From the NCBI GenBank assembly GCA_028687645.1, contig JAQTZQ010000003.1:1-64000 (forward strand): a DNA stretch of 64,000 bases. Reading direction: 5' to 3'. Made by a program: the position numbers and the translations under genes. The DNA comes from Rhodocyclaceae bacterium (GTDB lineage Bacteria; Pseudomonadota; Gammaproteobacteria; Burkholderiales; Rhodocyclaceae). Shown in pieces: positions 8,417 through 18,664 of this stretch. Each line of letters opens with the position of its first letter. The first letter of the stretch is position 1. The notes under the pieces are model-generated. The model was not told the DNA's origin and made no database searches. It saw only the letters and a list, made by a program, of their open reading frames with translations.

Positions 8417-9964
8417 TCAGGCTGCGCGCCGTTTGAAATCCCGCAGGCGGAAGCCGAGTAGCCATAGTGTAACGAAATAGGTGCCGGCGCCAAGTACAAC
8501 CAGTAGCGAAAGTCGTAGCACGCGCTCAAGCAGCGAAAAGCCAAACCAGTCGCTGCTGCTGCCAGTCAGGAGCCACAGTAGTGCTGCCATCGTCAGCATG
8601 GCAATGAAAAGTTTCATCGAAAACATCATCCAGCCAGCCTGCGGTTGATAAACCCCATGCTGACGCAAGCCGCGATAAAGCAAAGCGGCATTCAGGCAGG
8701 CGGCCAGTCCAATCGACAGGGCCAGCCCGGCATGTTCCAGCCAGCCGACAAAGGCGAGGTTCATGGCTTGAGTGGCGAGTAGCGAAAACAGCGCAATTTT
8801 GACCGGGGTACGGACATTCTGGCGGGCATAAAACCCGGGGGCGAGGACTTTGACCAAAATCAGGCCAGTTAACCCAATGCTGTAAGCAACCAGCGCTGTG
8901 CGAGTTTGCATCACATCATGACTGGTAAACGCGCCGTGATAGAACAGCGTGGTGATTAGCGGAATGGCCAGCATGGCGAGTGCCAGTGCAGCCGGGGCGG
9001 CGAGCAGCAAGGTCAGACGCAGACCCCAGTCGAGCAGTCTGGAGTATTCGCCGGGGTTGTTGCTGGCGTGGTACTTGGCCAGTGAAGGCAAAAGAATGGT
9101 GCCAAGTGCCACACCCAGCATCCCGGCGGGGAATTCCATCAGGCGGTCAGCGTAATAGAGCCATGAAACGCTGCCGGTTTTGAGAAACGAGGCAAAGATG
9201 GTGTTAATTAACAGACTGATTTGCGACACCGAAACGCCAATGAGTGCCGGGCCCATCAGCGTCAAAATACGCCTGACGCCAGGGTCTGCCCATGCTGCGC
9301 GCCAGTTGAACGTTGGCCTGGGCAGCATGGCAATGCGCTTAAGTGCGGGTATTTGAATCGCCAGTTGCAGGGCGCCGCCCAAAAATACTGCCCAGCCTAG
9401 CGCCAATACCGGTGGGTCAAAATAAGGCGTGGCTAACAGCGCCATGCCGATGAACGCCAGATTGAGCAAAGCTGGCGTGAAGGCGGGGAGGGCAAATTTG
9501 CTCCAGGTATTGAGAATCCCACCGGAAAGCGCCACCAGCGACATGAAAAATATGTAAGGAAAGGTAATCCGCGTCAGTGCGACCGTCAGCTCAAACTTGC
9601 CCATGTCCGCCGCAAATCCGGGGGCAGAGATCCAGACCAAAACGGGTGCAGCAGCGATACCCAGGGCGGTGACGGTAAACAGAATAAGTGATAGAACGCT
9701 GGTGACGTGGTCGATCAAGGCTAGCGTTTCAGACTCTCCGCGCTTGTTTTTGTACTCCCCGAGAATGGGCACAAAAGCCTGAGAGAAAGCGCCTTCCGCA
9801 AACATGCGGCGTAAAAGATTAGGTAGTTTGAACGCGACGAAAAAGGCATCTGTCGCCAAGCCGGCTCCAAAGCTGCGGGCAATTACAAAGTCGCGGACAA
9901 AGCCGAGTACCCTTGAAAGCAGGGTCATGCCGCTGACCGTGGCAAGGGCGCGAAGTAGATTCAT
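8417..9964 (-). CDS. murJ: MurJ lipid II flippase
   Basis: MNLLRALATVSGMTLLSRVLGFVRDFVIARSFGAG...FAEGAFSQAFVP; start reset to 9964 because the longer ORF runs antisense through a tRNA. Confidence 0.95.
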   Translation of the reverse strand: MNLLRALATVSGMTLLSRVLGFVRDFVIARSFGAGLATDAFFVAFKLPNLLRRMFAEGAFSQAFVPILGEYKNKRGESETLALIDHVTSVLSLILFTVTALGIAAAPVLVWISAPGFAADMGKFELTVALTRITFPYIFFMSLVALSGGILNTWSKFALPAFTPALLNLAFIGMALLATPYFDPPVLALGWAVFLGGALQLAIQIPALKRIAMLPRPTFNWRAAWADPGVRRILTLMGPALIGVSVSQISLLINTIFASFLKTGSVSWLYYADRLMEFPAGMLGVALGTILLPSLAKYHASNNPGEYSRLLDWGLRLTLLLAAPAALALAMLAIPLITTLFYHGAFTSHDVMQTRTALVAYSIGLTGLILVKVLAPGFYARQNVRTPVKIALFSLLATQAMNLAFVGWLEHAGLALSIGLAACLNAALLYRGLRQHGVYQPQAGWMMFSMKLFIAMLTMAALLWLLTGSSSDWFGFSLLERVLRLSLLVVLGAGTYFVTLWLLGFRLRDFKRRAA

Positions 9965-10018
9965 GAGACGTAGGCGTTGCCTGAAAGGCGGCAGGAAAGC
10001 TATAATTCTACGCTTGTT

Positions 10019-10094
10019 GCCGATGTAGCTCAGTTGGTAGAGCAGCGCATTCGTAATGCGAAGGTCGTCAGTTCGATTCCGATCATCGGCACCA
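10019..10094 (+). tRNA. tRNA-Thr(CGU)
   Basis: GCCGATG/CATCGGC acceptor stem, GTAGCTCAGTTGGTAGAGC D-arm, anticodon loop TTCGTAA, GTTCGATTCC T-arm, encoded CCA. Confidence 0.97.
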
Positions 10095-10106
10095 TCATCT
10101 CCAGGC

Positions 10107-10136
10107 AAAAAGCCCAACATCTTTGTTGGGCTTTTT
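10107..10136 (+). terminator. Rho-independent terminator AAAAAGCCCAACATCTTTGTTGGGCTTTTT
   Basis: Stem-loop plus T-tract immediately 3' of tRNA-Thr. Confidence 0.9.
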
Positions 10137-10176
10137 GCTTTCTGGATTTCATTGCTTTGCTACGGTTCGCTTCGTC

Positions 10177-10377
10177 ATGTTTTTTCGCCTCCTGTTGGTT
10201 GCCGCTGTTTTCTGTCTGACACTTTCCGGCTGTGCCGTTGTTGCGGTGGCCGACGCCGCTGTGACAGTGGTGGCGACGACGGTCAAGGTGGGAGCCGCAG
10301 TGGTCGGGACAACGGTCGATGTGGCGTCTGCGGGTGTGGGCTTGGTGGTGGGTAATGACGACGATGAGAAAAAGTAA
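10177..10377 (+). CDS. Small predicted lipoprotein
   Basis: MFFRLLLVAAVFCLTLSGCAVVAVADA with lipobox LSGC; Val/Ala-rich, acidic C-terminus NDDDEKK. Confidence 0.75.
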   Translation: MFFRLLLVAAVFCLTLSGCAVVAVADAAVTVVATTVKVGAAVVGTTVDVASAGVGLVVGNDDDEKK

Positions 10378-10452
10378 ATTCATCCACCACTGGGCGTCTT
10401 GTTCGGCGTTTGATATCCGGGTAAGGTCTTAAGGTCAGTGATCTGGAGGATG

Positions 10453-10785
10453 ATGATGAGCAAAACCTATGAAGCTTCAGCGCTGACTCGCGCTGAGCTG
10501 GATTTGATTAAAACGCCGGTGGTGATTGAGTTTGGGGCTCCGTGGTGTGGTCATTGCATGGCCGCGCAACCCCATATTGAGGGCGCGTTTTCCACCTTTG
10601 CGTCAGTACAGAAAATTCACCACTTGAAAATTGAAGATGGGCCAGGGCGCCCTCTTGGGCGTTCGTTCAAGGTTAAATTGTGGCCGACGCTGATTTTTAT
10701 GAAAAACGGCGAGGAGGTCTCACGCTTGGTCAGGCCGGGAACTGCGACTGAAATCAGTGATGCATTGGCATTGATTTTTGGCTGA
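10453..10785 (+). CDS. Thioredoxin-like protein
   Basis: VVIEFGAPWCGHCMAAQPHIEGAF active site CGHC; start ambiguous among clustered ATGs 10450-10456. Confidence 0.85.
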   Translation: MMSKTYEASALTRAELDLIKTPVVIEFGAPWCGHCMAAQPHIEGAFSTFASVQKIHHLKIEDGPGRPLGRSFKVKLWPTLIFMKNGEEVSRLVRPGTATEISDALALIFG

Positions 10786-10791
10786 GCGCCG

Positions 10792-12300
10792 ATGCCTGAA
10801 TCAGGCCAACTGATCACTCTTTCTCGTGCGGCACGCCTGATTGGCGTCGTTCGTGGTGAATTGCAAAAGAAAATTCAGCAGGGTTCGTTGCGTGCCTTTG
10901 ATGGCATGGTCACGGTTGATGATCTTCTTGCGGCCTATCCCCGCGCACAGTTGGAGGACGATACCGAGCAGCGGCGGGTCGCGCTTATCAAGGAAAAAGC
11001 ATTCGGCAAGCGCATTTTTGAGCGCGCGATGCCGGATATTGAGACGTTGGCGACGCGGGTTACCGAGTTGAGCAAGGAGCTCGCGTTGAGCCAGTTGCAG
11101 CTCACGCAGTTCAAAACCTTGCTGGATCGTTTGGGCGATCAATTGGTGGATATTGGCAAGCAACCTGAAGCGGATATGAAAGGAGCAGTCAATGGCGTGG
11201 TTTCCTGGTTGGGTGAAGCGGTGAGCGCCGCGCTGGTGCCGGATGCACTGAACCCCCTGGCGGTGCGCGACAATCTGCTGCGCGTGGCCGCAGCGCATGT
11301 CACGGTATTGCCCAGTGGTCACGATTTTTTCATCGATGGGCCGGATACGTTGCTTGAAGGCGCATTGCGCTCTGGGGTTCCGCTGAATTACGGTTGCAGT
11401 GGTGGCAATTGCGGTTTGTGCAAAGCGAAGGTGCTGAGTGGGCAGGTCAAGAAGACGCGGCATCATGATTTTGTCCTCAGTGAAGCGGATAAGGCTCAGG
11501 GGTATGTGCTGCTTTGCTCCAATACTGCAGTGACCGATGTCGAGGTCGAGGCGCAGGTAGCCGGCGGCGTGCAGGATATTCCATTCCAGGAAATCGCTGC
11601 TACGGTGAAATCGCACAATTTGATCAATCCGGAGATGCTCTTGCTCCATCTGCAAACGCCGCGCTCCAGCCGTTTGCGCTTTCTCGCCGGACAGTACGTC
11701 AACTTGCGCCTTGCGAAATCATTGACAGCAGACTTGCCAATCGCCAGTTGTCCGTGTGATGACCGAAATATTCTGTTTCATGTGCGCCGCATGCCCGGTA
11801 ATTTGTTTTCTGATTATGTTTTTGATCGCCTCAAGGCCGGCGAGGTGGTTGAAATCGCTGGTCCGGAGGGGGATTTTATTCTCCAGGAAAGGGCGGCTCG
11901 CCCGTTTTATTTCTTTGCCCTTGATACCGGTTTTGCGCCGATCAAGAGCCTGCTTGAGCACGCCATGTCATTGGAACCTGATGAAGGCATCCATCTGTAT
12001 TGGATCGGCTCTGGCGAGGAGAGCATCTATCTGCCCAATGTTCCGCGCGCCTGGGCTGATGCACTGGATAATTTCCATTACACCAAGCTGGTCGTTGGTC
12101 AAGATTTGGCGCAGTTGACAGCTTTGCGCGAAGAGGCGCTGCTGAAGCTGCTGCAGGGAATCTTCAGCGCTCACCCGGAAATCCGCGAAGGCGATATTTA
12201 TATCGCCGGACCGGAAGCGGCCAGTCGTCTGACCGAAAGTCTTTTTCTCGATTTGGGCATGCCTAAAACCCGTGTTTTTTTGAGTTACCGCAGCTTTTAG
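10792..12300 (+). CDS. HTH-like N-terminal segment fused to plant-type 2Fe-2S ferredoxin and flavodoxin/ferredoxin-NAD(P)H reductase domains
   Basis: LITLSRAARLIGVVRGELQKKIQQGSLRAF; CGCSGGNCGLCKAKV...LLCS cluster motif; C-terminal reductase FLAGQYVNLRL...RVFLSYRSF. Confidence 0.85.
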   Translation: MPESGQLITLSRAARLIGVVRGELQKKIQQGSLRAFDGMVTVDDLLAAYPRAQLEDDTEQRRVALIKEKAFGKRIFERAMPDIETLATRVTELSKELALSQLQLTQFKTLLDRLGDQLVDIGKQPEADMKGAVNGVVSWLGEAVSAALVPDALNPLAVRDNLLRVAAAHVTVLPSGHDFFIDGPDTLLEGALRSGVPLNYGCSGGNCGLCKAKVLSGQVKKTRHHDFVLSEADKAQGYVLLCSNTAVTDVEVEAQVAGGVQDIPFQEIAATVKSHNLINPEMLLLHLQTPRSSRLRFLAGQYVNLRLAKSLTADLPIASCPCDDRNILFHVRRMPGNLFSDYVFDRLKAGEVVEIAGPEGDFILQERAARPFYFFALDTGFAPIKSLLEHAMSLEPDEGIHLYWIGSGEESIYLPNVPRAWADALDNFHYTKLVVGQDLAQLTALREEALLKLLQGIFSAHPEIREGDIYIAGPEAASRLTESLFLDLGMPKTRVFLSYRSF

Positions 12301-12335
12301 CCCGGCTGCGGTAGCCTTGACTTTAGTGAACCAAT

Positions 12336-13439
12336 TTAGCGTAGCTGCCATTTCATGGTGGCTACAGAGCCGCCGATGATTCCCGTCAGCGCTAAAAAAG
12401 AGCCGAGAGCAAGGGTGGAAATCCCACTCATGCCCTGGCCGATGGTGCAGCCCATGGCAAGAACGCCGCCAAAACCCATCATCACAGCACCGAGTAGCTG
12501 CATTTTTAAATCTTCAAGCGAGGCGAAGCCTTCCCAGTGAAAGGTTTTTGTCGTCAACGCGTAGATCAGCGACCCCAGTGCGACGCCGATGACGGTGGCA
12601 ATACCGAAGGTCAGACGCAGGGATTTGTCGGTCCATAGCATCAGTAATTCAAGGCTGTAGGCGGTAGGGGCGACGAAACTCATGGATTCCATGGTGCGAG
12701 AATTGGTGCCCAGGTAGCTCATTTCGAGCGTGTCCGGATTCTCCGCAAAGCCGATATGGCCGGTCAGATACCAGCCACCCGTGACGATCAGGCCAAGGAT
12801 GATGCCACCGATGATCTGTTCAGTATTGCTGCGGAAACGTGCTTCCATGAAGACGAAGACGAGCAGGGCGAACGCTACCAGGCCGGGCGCGACGAGGGGG
12901 GGGCGAGTTGCTGGCAAGCCGATGAGGTTGGCGACGAGTTCGCTCAGACTTTGGGTCTGCATGCCGAAGCTAGTGAGGTTAATGGCGATCGGGTCGATAT
13001 AGCTGGCACGCCACTGGCCAAAAAGCCCTTTGAGCGTCATGTACGCAGAAATTCCGACAAAAACCAGCACAACAAAGGATCGCAGGCTGCCTGCGCCCAT
13101 GCGTAGCAGGTTTTTATTGACGCAGCCGCCAGCCAGTGTCATGCCGATACCAAACAGGGTGCCACCGAGTAGCAACGATGGCCAGGGTAAAGAAGGCCGC
13201 TGGTAGATGCTGTTGCTCAAATTTATCAGACCAAGGTGTTGCAGTAGGTGGGTGCCAATAATCGCGATGGCAATGGCGAGTATCCACATACGCATGCGAT
13301 CCCAGTGTTCCATATTAACGATGTCGGAAATTGCGCCCATCGTGCAAAAGTGGGTTTTTGCCGCCACAATGCCCAATACCAGAGCCAATCCAAAGCCCCC
13401 CCAAACTACCCTGGCGGCCACATTAAAGGATTCATCCAT
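12336..13439 (-). CDS. YeeE/YedE family transporter (thiosulfate/sulfur-compound uptake type)
   Basis: Multi-TM; GMTLAGGCVNKNLLRMGAGS, MGCTIGQGMSGISTLALGS motifs. Confidence 0.9.
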   Translation of the reverse strand: MDESFNVAARVVWGGFGLALVLGIVAAKTHFCTMGAISDIVNMEHWDRMRMWILAIAIAIIGTHLLQHLGLINLSNSIYQRPSLPWPSLLLGGTLFGIGMTLAGGCVNKNLLRMGAGSLRSFVVLVFVGISAYMTLKGLFGQWRASYIDPIAINLTSFGMQTQSLSELVANLIGLPATRPPLVAPGLVAFALLVFVFMEARFRSNTEQIIGGIILGLIVTGGWYLTGHIGFAENPDTLEMSYLGTNSRTMESMSFVAPTAYSLELLMLWTDKSLRLTFGIATVIGVALGSLIYALTTKTFHWEGFASLEDLKMQLLGAVMMGFGGVLAMGCTIGQGMSGISTLALGSFLALTGIIGGSVATMKWQLR

Positions 13440-13654
13440 CCGCTCCTCCTCCGGTGCGATAATTGATCTGCGTTAAATTTTCCAGCGGTAGCGAGTATCT
13501 CCGGGGATTAAAGGATTGGTCAATTCAGTTTTGCTGTTGTTCATTTCACAGTCAGTGAGGCATTTTGTGCACAAGCCGGTGCTCAGACAAATAATCTATA
13601 CTCCGTCACACCTCTTTCGCGCCGATGGGCGCTACTTGCCCTTTTCCCATTTGC

Positions 13655-16093
13655 ATGTCTGAAGCTTCCTGTTATCACTGTGGTCTGCCGATTCCGGACG
13701 ACCTTGATTTGTCGGTAAAAATTGGCGGCAAGCCGCGCGCAATGTGTTGTTACGGATGTCAGGCAGTGGCCCGGTCGATTGTCGATAATGGCCTGGATGA
13801 TTACTACCGTAGTCGCGACTCCATGCCGGAATCACCGCGCGAAGCGATGCCGGCGATTCTTGAGCAATTGGCGATGTTCGATCACGCTGATTTCCAGAAA
13901 AGTTTCGTCAAGGCGCTGGGTGAGAGTGAACGTGAAGCGTCGTTGCTGCTCGAAGGAATAACCTGTTCGGCATGTATCTGGCTGAACGAGCGGCATATCA
14001 GCAAGTTGCCCGGGGTCATCGCAGTCGATATCAATTACACCTCACGGCGCGCCCGGGTACGTTGGGATGAGTCGCGGGTCAGGTTATCCGACATTCTTGC
14101 AGCAATTGCGGCGATCGGGTATCGCGCTTACCCCTACGATGCCTCGAAGAACGAAGAGCTGGCCAAAAAAGAACGGTGTGACGCGCTGTGGCGTTTGTGG
14201 GTGGCGGGCTTTGGCATGATGCAGGTGATGATGTACGCCATCCCGGTCTATATGGCCAATGGCGACATGACGGCAGACATCGAAAGCATGATGCGCTGGG
14301 CCAGTTTGCTCTTGACGGTACCGGTCGTTTTTTATTCCTCAGCCCCTTTTTTCCGCAATGCGTGGCGTGACATCAAATTGCGTCGCGTTGGCATGGATGT
14401 GCCGGTGGCGCTGGGTGTGGGAGCGGCTTTTTTGGCCAGTTGCTGGGCTACCTTGGTGCATGAGGGTGATGTTTACTTCGATTCGGTGTCGATGTTTGTA
14501 TTTTTCCTGCTCGGTGGTCGTTTCCTTGAAATGACCGCGCGCCAGAAGGCGGTCAGTGTGACCGAGGCGCTGGCCAAGTTGTTGCCGGCCTTCGCCCAAA
14601 AGATGCCCAATTTCCCGGTTGACCGTAACACTTTGCAATGTGTCGTTGCCGACCTGTTGCCAGGCGACAAGGTGTTGGTGCGCCCAGGCGAGATCGTACC
14701 AGCGGACGGGCGCGTGGTTGAGGGGCATAGCTGTGCCAATGAAGCGCTCCTGACCGGTGAGAGTAAGCCGGTTACCAAGGCACCAGGGGATCTGGTGACG
14801 GGCGGTTCGATCAATGCCGAAAGCCCGTTGGTGGTGGAAATCGAACAGGTTGGAGAAAGCACCCGACTCTCTGCCATTATCCATTTGATGGAACGGGCCG
14901 CCGCCGAGAAGCCGAAAATCGTGGTGATGGCCGACCGCATTGCCAGCTATTTTGTTGCAATGCTGCTGCTGGTCGCAGCCGTTGTTGCGCTCGGTTGGTA
15001 TTGGGTTGATCCGTCCAGAGCGCTGTGGATCACCGTTTCGGTGCTGGTGGTGACTTGCCCCTGTGCGCTGTCGCTGGCAACACCGATTGCCCTGACTGTG
15101 GCAGCTGGAGCGCTGGCCAAGGATGGTCTGTTGGTGACACGCGGCCATGCGATTGAAACCTTGGCCCGGGCCACCCATTTTGTTTTTGATAAAACAGGCA
15201 CCTTGACCAGTGGCAAGATGCGCTTGCTTGAGGTTGGACTATGCGCTGATTTGTCTGAAACAGAATGTTTGCGGATAGCTTCGGCGCTTGAACAATTCTC
15301 CGAACACCCTGTTGCCTCGGCATTGCGTGAGGCGGTGGCTGATGCGTCGACGATGGCCGAAGGGGTGCAAGCTGAAGCCGGGCAGGGCTTGGAGGCAAGT
15401 ATTGATGGTCGGCGCTATCGCATCGGGCGCCCGGAGTATGCCTTGAAGCTCAGTGGCGGCGAGTTGCCAAAAACGCTCCAGGCGTGGCTTGAAGGCGGCG
15501 ATACGGTGGTTGCGTTAGCAGATTGCAATGCCTGTCTGGCACTGTTTCGCATTGGTGACGAGTTGCGCCCCGAGGCGGCTTCGTTAGTCAGGGAGTTGCT
15601 TCATCTCGGTAAGCATGTGGTGCTGTTGAGTGGGGATGCTCCTGCCGTTGCGCAGCGTGTGGGCGTGGCTTTGGGTATCACAGATGTTCGTGCTGGGGTG
15701 ACGCCGCAGGGTAAGCACGAATGTGTGACAAGTTTGCAGCAAGGTGGCGCTGTCGTGGCGATGATTGGCGACGGCGTTAATGATGCGCCGGTTCTGGCTC
15801 AGGCGCAGGTATCGGTGGCCATGGGCTGTGGGGCGCAACTGGCCAGAACGCAATCTGATTTTGTTCTGCTCTCTGAGAATCTGGATCACCTGCGTTGGGG
15901 CGTACGCCGCGCGGCGCGTACCTTGGTCGTCATTCGCCAGAATCTGTGGTGGTCATTTGCCTATAATGTAGTGGCTTTGCCGCTGGCGATTGCCGGGTTG
16001 GTACCGCCATGGCTGGCAGGGATTGGCATGTCAGCCAGTTCCTTGCTGGTGGTACTAAACTCGCTGCGTATACAGCGCCTGGAGAACGATTGA
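13655..16093 (+). CDS. ccoI: Cation-translocating P-type ATPase, CcoI/FixI type
   Basis: N-terminal CYHCGLPIP/CCYGCQAVA, GITCSACIW, CPCALSLATP, DKTGTLT, GDGVNDAP; followed by ccoS. Confidence 0.93.
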   Translation: MSEASCYHCGLPIPDDLDLSVKIGGKPRAMCCYGCQAVARSIVDNGLDDYYRSRDSMPESPREAMPAILEQLAMFDHADFQKSFVKALGESEREASLLLEGITCSACIWLNERHISKLPGVIAVDINYTSRRARVRWDESRVRLSDILAAIAAIGYRAYPYDASKNEELAKKERCDALWRLWVAGFGMMQVMMYAIPVYMANGDMTADIESMMRWASLLLTVPVVFYSSAPFFRNAWRDIKLRRVGMDVPVALGVGAAFLASCWATLVHEGDVYFDSVSMFVFFLLGGRFLEMTARQKAVSVTEALAKLLPAFAQKMPNFPVDRNTLQCVVADLLPGDKVLVRPGEIVPADGRVVEGHSCANEALLTGESKPVTKAPGDLVTGGSINAESPLVVEIEQVGESTRLSAIIHLMERAAAEKPKIVVMADRIASYFVAMLLLVAAVVALGWYWVDPSRALWITVSVLVVTCPCALSLATPIALTVAAGALAKDGLLVTRGHAIETLARATHFVFDKTGTLTSGKMRLLEVGLCADLSETECLRIASALEQFSEHPVASALREAVADASTMAEGVQAEAGQGLEASIDGRRYRIGRPEYALKLSGGELPKTLQAWLEGGDTVVALADCNACLALFRIGDELRPEAASLVRELLHLGKHVVLLSGDAPAVAQRVGVALGITDVRAGVTPQGKHECVTSLQQGGAVVAMIGDGVNDAPVLAQAQVSVAMGCGAQLARTQSDFVLLSENLDHLRWGVRRAARTLVVIRQNLWWSFAYNVVALPLAIAGLVPPWLAGIGMSASSLLVVLNSLRIQRLEND
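14618..14629 (+). repeat. Recurrent 12-mer GTTGACCGTAAC
   Basis: Exact copy, within ccoI. Confidence 0.6.
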
Positions 16094-16284
16094 TGGAAAG
16101 TATTTATCTGCTCATTCCCGTCTCAGTGATACTGGTATTTGGGATTGCAGTCGCCTTTTGGTGGTCGGTACGCAGTGGGCAGTTCGATGATTTGGAGGGG
16201 CCTGGTTTCAAGGTTCTGATGGATGAGGATTTGCCGTTATCCGAAAAACCAGCGTCAGACGTAGGGGATTCTTCAAAAGTTTGA
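16093..16284 (+). CDS. ccoS: cbb3-type oxidase assembly protein CcoS
   Basis: MESIYLLIPVSVILVFGIAVAFWWSVRSGQFDDLEGPGFKVLMDED. Confidence 0.95.
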   Translation: MESIYLLIPVSVILVFGIAVAFWWSVRSGQFDDLEGPGFKVLMDEDLPLSEKPASDVGDSSKV

Positions 16285-16370
16285 CTTGTGTCAACGCGGT
16301 CAACCCTCGCGTGCGCCAAAATCCGTCTCAGGTAAGGCAAGTGCCTTGCAAAAATTCTCTGTTGGGGTTC

Positions 16371-16397
16371 GGGTGCGTTGAGACGCACCCTTTTTTT
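16371..16397 (+). terminator. Rho-independent terminator GGGTGCGT-TGAG-ACGCACCCTTTTTTT
   Basis: 8-bp GC-rich stem, T7 tract. Confidence 0.9.
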
Positions 16398-16467
16398 GTC
16401 CACAATTTGTTGTTTTGGTGCCAGCTTATACAACTTTTGGATTAATTTGAACTAGATACTCAGTAGA

Positions 16468-16481
16468 TTGATCTGGATCAA
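16468..16481 (+). promoter_or_regulatory. FNR/ANR box TTGATCTGGATCAA upstream of ccoN
   Basis: Perfect match to TTGAT-N4-ATCAA, about 100 bp before the ccoN ATG. Confidence 0.88.
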
Positions 16482-16580
16482 ATTGGCTTCGTGAGACTAC
16501 AATAATATTTGCATCCAAGTTCCGCTCTTGGGTTTAAGGGAGGGCGGTATTCAGTTTTTTTATTAACGAGAGGTGGGTTC

Positions 16581-18005
16581 ATGTCTGGAACGAAAACCAC
16601 ATATAACGATAAGGTCGTACGGCAATTCGCTGTCATGACCGTTATCTGGGGTATTGTTGGCATGCTGGTTGGTGTCATCATTGCTGCCCAGTTGGTATGG
16701 CCGGAGCTTAATATTGGCTGGCTACACTTTGGTCGTCTACGTGCTTTGCATACCAATGCAGTTATTTTTGCCTTCGGTGGCTCGGCTTTGTTTGCTACAT
16801 CCTACTGGGTGGTTCAGCGTACCAATCACACCCGTCTTTGGGGTGGGCCGCTGGTTCCCTTTACATTTTGGGGTTGGCAGGTTGTCATTGTTCTAGCGGC
16901 TATTACCTTGCCTTTGGGAATTACCCAGGCAAAAGAATATGCTGAGTTGGAGTGGCCAATCGATATTCTGATTACCTTGGTCTGGGTTTCGTACGCAGTT
17001 GTCTTTTTTGGAACGATTGCAAAACGAACGGTTTCTCACATCTATGTCGCTAACTGGTTCTTCGGCGCTTTTATTATCGCCGTTGCCTTGCTGCACTTGG
17101 TAAATAGCGCTGCAGTACCAATCACACTGACCAAGTCCTACTCAGCCTATTCCGGCGTACAGGATGCGATGATTCAGTGGTGGTATGGTCACAATGCGGT
17201 AGGTTTCTTCTTGACCGCCGGTTTTCTTGGTATGATGTACTACTTTGTGCCTAAGCAAGCTGGTCGTCCGGTTTACTCCTATCGTTTGTCAGTGGTTCAC
17301 TTCTGGGCGCTGATCTTCACCTACATGTGGGCTGGTCCTCACCACCTGCACTACACTGCTCTGCCTGACTGGACTCAGTCTGTCGGTATGGTGTTCTCGT
17401 TAATTCTGCTGGCGCCGTCCTGGGGTGGCATGATCAACGGCATCATGACGCTGTCTGGCGCCTGGCATAAGCTGCGTGACGATCCTATCCTCAAGTTCCT
17501 GATTACCTCTTTGTCTTTCTACGGTATGTCTACGTTTGAAGGCCCGATGATGGCGATCAAAACGGTGAATGCGCTATCGCACTACACCGACTGGACTGTG
17601 GGTCACGTGCACTCGGGTGCGCTTGGTTGGGTTGCCATGGTATCCATCGGCTCCATTTACTACCTGTTGCCCAAGCTTTTTGGCAAGACGGAAATGTATA
17701 GCACCAAGCTGGTGACGACCCACTTCTGGATCGCCACCATCGGTACCGTGCTCTATATCGCTTCCATGTGGATTGCCGGCGTGATGCAGGGTCTGATGTG
17801 GCGTGCCGTGAATGCTGATGGGACGCTGGCCTACAGCTTCGTCGAATCGGTCAAAGGTTCCTATCCGTTCTGGGCAATCCGTTGGTTGGGTGGCGTTTTG
17901 TTCCTGTCCGGGATGTTGATCATGGCTTACAACATGTTCAAGACCATGGCCGGCGGCAAGATTGAGGATGTGCCGGTGAATTTGCCCGTCGCTCACCACG
18001 CCTGA
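16581..18005 (+). CDS. ccoN: cbb3-type cytochrome c oxidase subunit I
   Basis: [53 protein letters not shown]. Confidence 0.97.
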   Translation: MSGTKTTYNDKVVRQFAVMTVIWGIVGMLVGVIIAAQLVWPELNIGWLHFGRLRALHTNAVIFAFGGSALFATSYWVVQRTNHTRLWGGPLVPFTFWGWQVVIVLAAITLPLGITQAKEYAELEWPIDILITLVWVSYAVVFFGTIAKRTVSHIYVANWFFGAFIIAVALLHLVNSAAVPITLTKSYSAYSGVQDAMIQWWYGHNAVGFFLTAGFLGMMYYFVPKQAGRPVYSYRLSVVHFWALIFTYMWAGPHHLHYTALPDWTQSVGMVFSLILLAPSWGGMINGIMTLSGAWHKLRDDPILKFLITSLSFYGMSTFEGPMMAIKTVNALSHYTDWTVGHVHSGALGWVAMVSIGSIYYLLPKLFGKTEMYSTKLVTTHFWIATIGTVLYIASMWIAGVMQGLMWRAVNADGTLAYSFVESVKGSYPFWAIRWLGGVLFLSGMLIMAYNMFKTMAGGKIEDVPVNLPVAHHA

Positions 18006-18021
18006 TTAGGGAGAAATACTA

Positions 18022-18660
18022 ATGTTGAAACACGAGCAAATTGAAAAGAGTGTAGGCCTCCTGATCGTATTGACCTTGTTGGTGGTCAGTGTCGGCGGTT
18101 TGCTGGAAATTGTTCCGCTCTTCTACCAAAAATCGACCACGACACCCGTCGAGGGTACCAAGCCTTATAGCGCGGTGCGTTTGGCCGGGCGCGACATCTA
18201 TACAAGGGAGGGTTGTTATCTCTGCCATTCCCAGATGATTCGCCCGTTCCGTGCTGAAACCGAGCGTTACGGGCACTATTCTGTTGCTGGTGAGTTTGTC
18301 TATGATCACCCATTCCAGTGGGGTTCAAAGCGTACAGGACCGGATCTTCATCGTGTTGGTGGTCGTTATTCTGATGAATGGCAACGTGCCCACCTGATGA
18401 ATCCTCGCGACGTTGTGCCAGAGTCCAATATGCCCGCTTTTGCGTTCCTGGCAGAGACCAAAGCTAAAGATTCCGTTGGCGTCGATATTGTCGCCAAGAT
18501 GGAACTGATGCGCAGCTACGCCAATGTTCGAGGCATTCCGACTTATACCGATGAGGAAATCAAGGGGGCTCAGGCTGCCATCGGGGATATGACGGAAATG
18601 GACGTTCTCATTGCCTACCTGCAGGGTATGGGTACGGCTCTGAGCACCATGAAGCAATAA
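18022..18660 (+). CDS. ccoO: cbb3-type cytochrome c oxidase subunit II
   Basis: [32 protein letters not shown]; single CxxCH. Confidence 0.97.
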   Translation: MLKHEQIEKSVGLLIVLTLLVVSVGGLLEIVPLFYQKSTTTPVEGTKPYSAVRLAGRDIYTREGCYLCHSQMIRPFRAETERYGHYSVAGEFVYDHPFQWGSKRTGPDLHRVGGRYSDEWQRAHLMNPRDVVPESNMPAFAFLAETKAKDSVGVDIVAKMELMRSYANVRGIPTYTDEEIKGAQAAIGDMTEMDVLIAYLQGMGTALSTMKQ

Positions 18661-18664
18661 AGCC

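Noticed and set aside
10030-10383. 117-aa minus-strand ORF over tRNA-Thr and the lipoprotein gene
   Set aside because: Contains the tRNA antisense peptide MIGIELTTFALRMRCSTN; spurious
10801-11655. 284-aa minus-strand ORF opposite the ferredoxin-reductase gene
   Set aside because: Composition typical of an antisense shadow; the sense protein has clear 2Fe-2S and reductase motifs
14339-15178. 279-aa ORF on the minus strand opposite ccoI
   Set aside because: His/Gln/Arg-rich shadow ORF of a well-supported P-type ATPase; no start-site support or recognisable family
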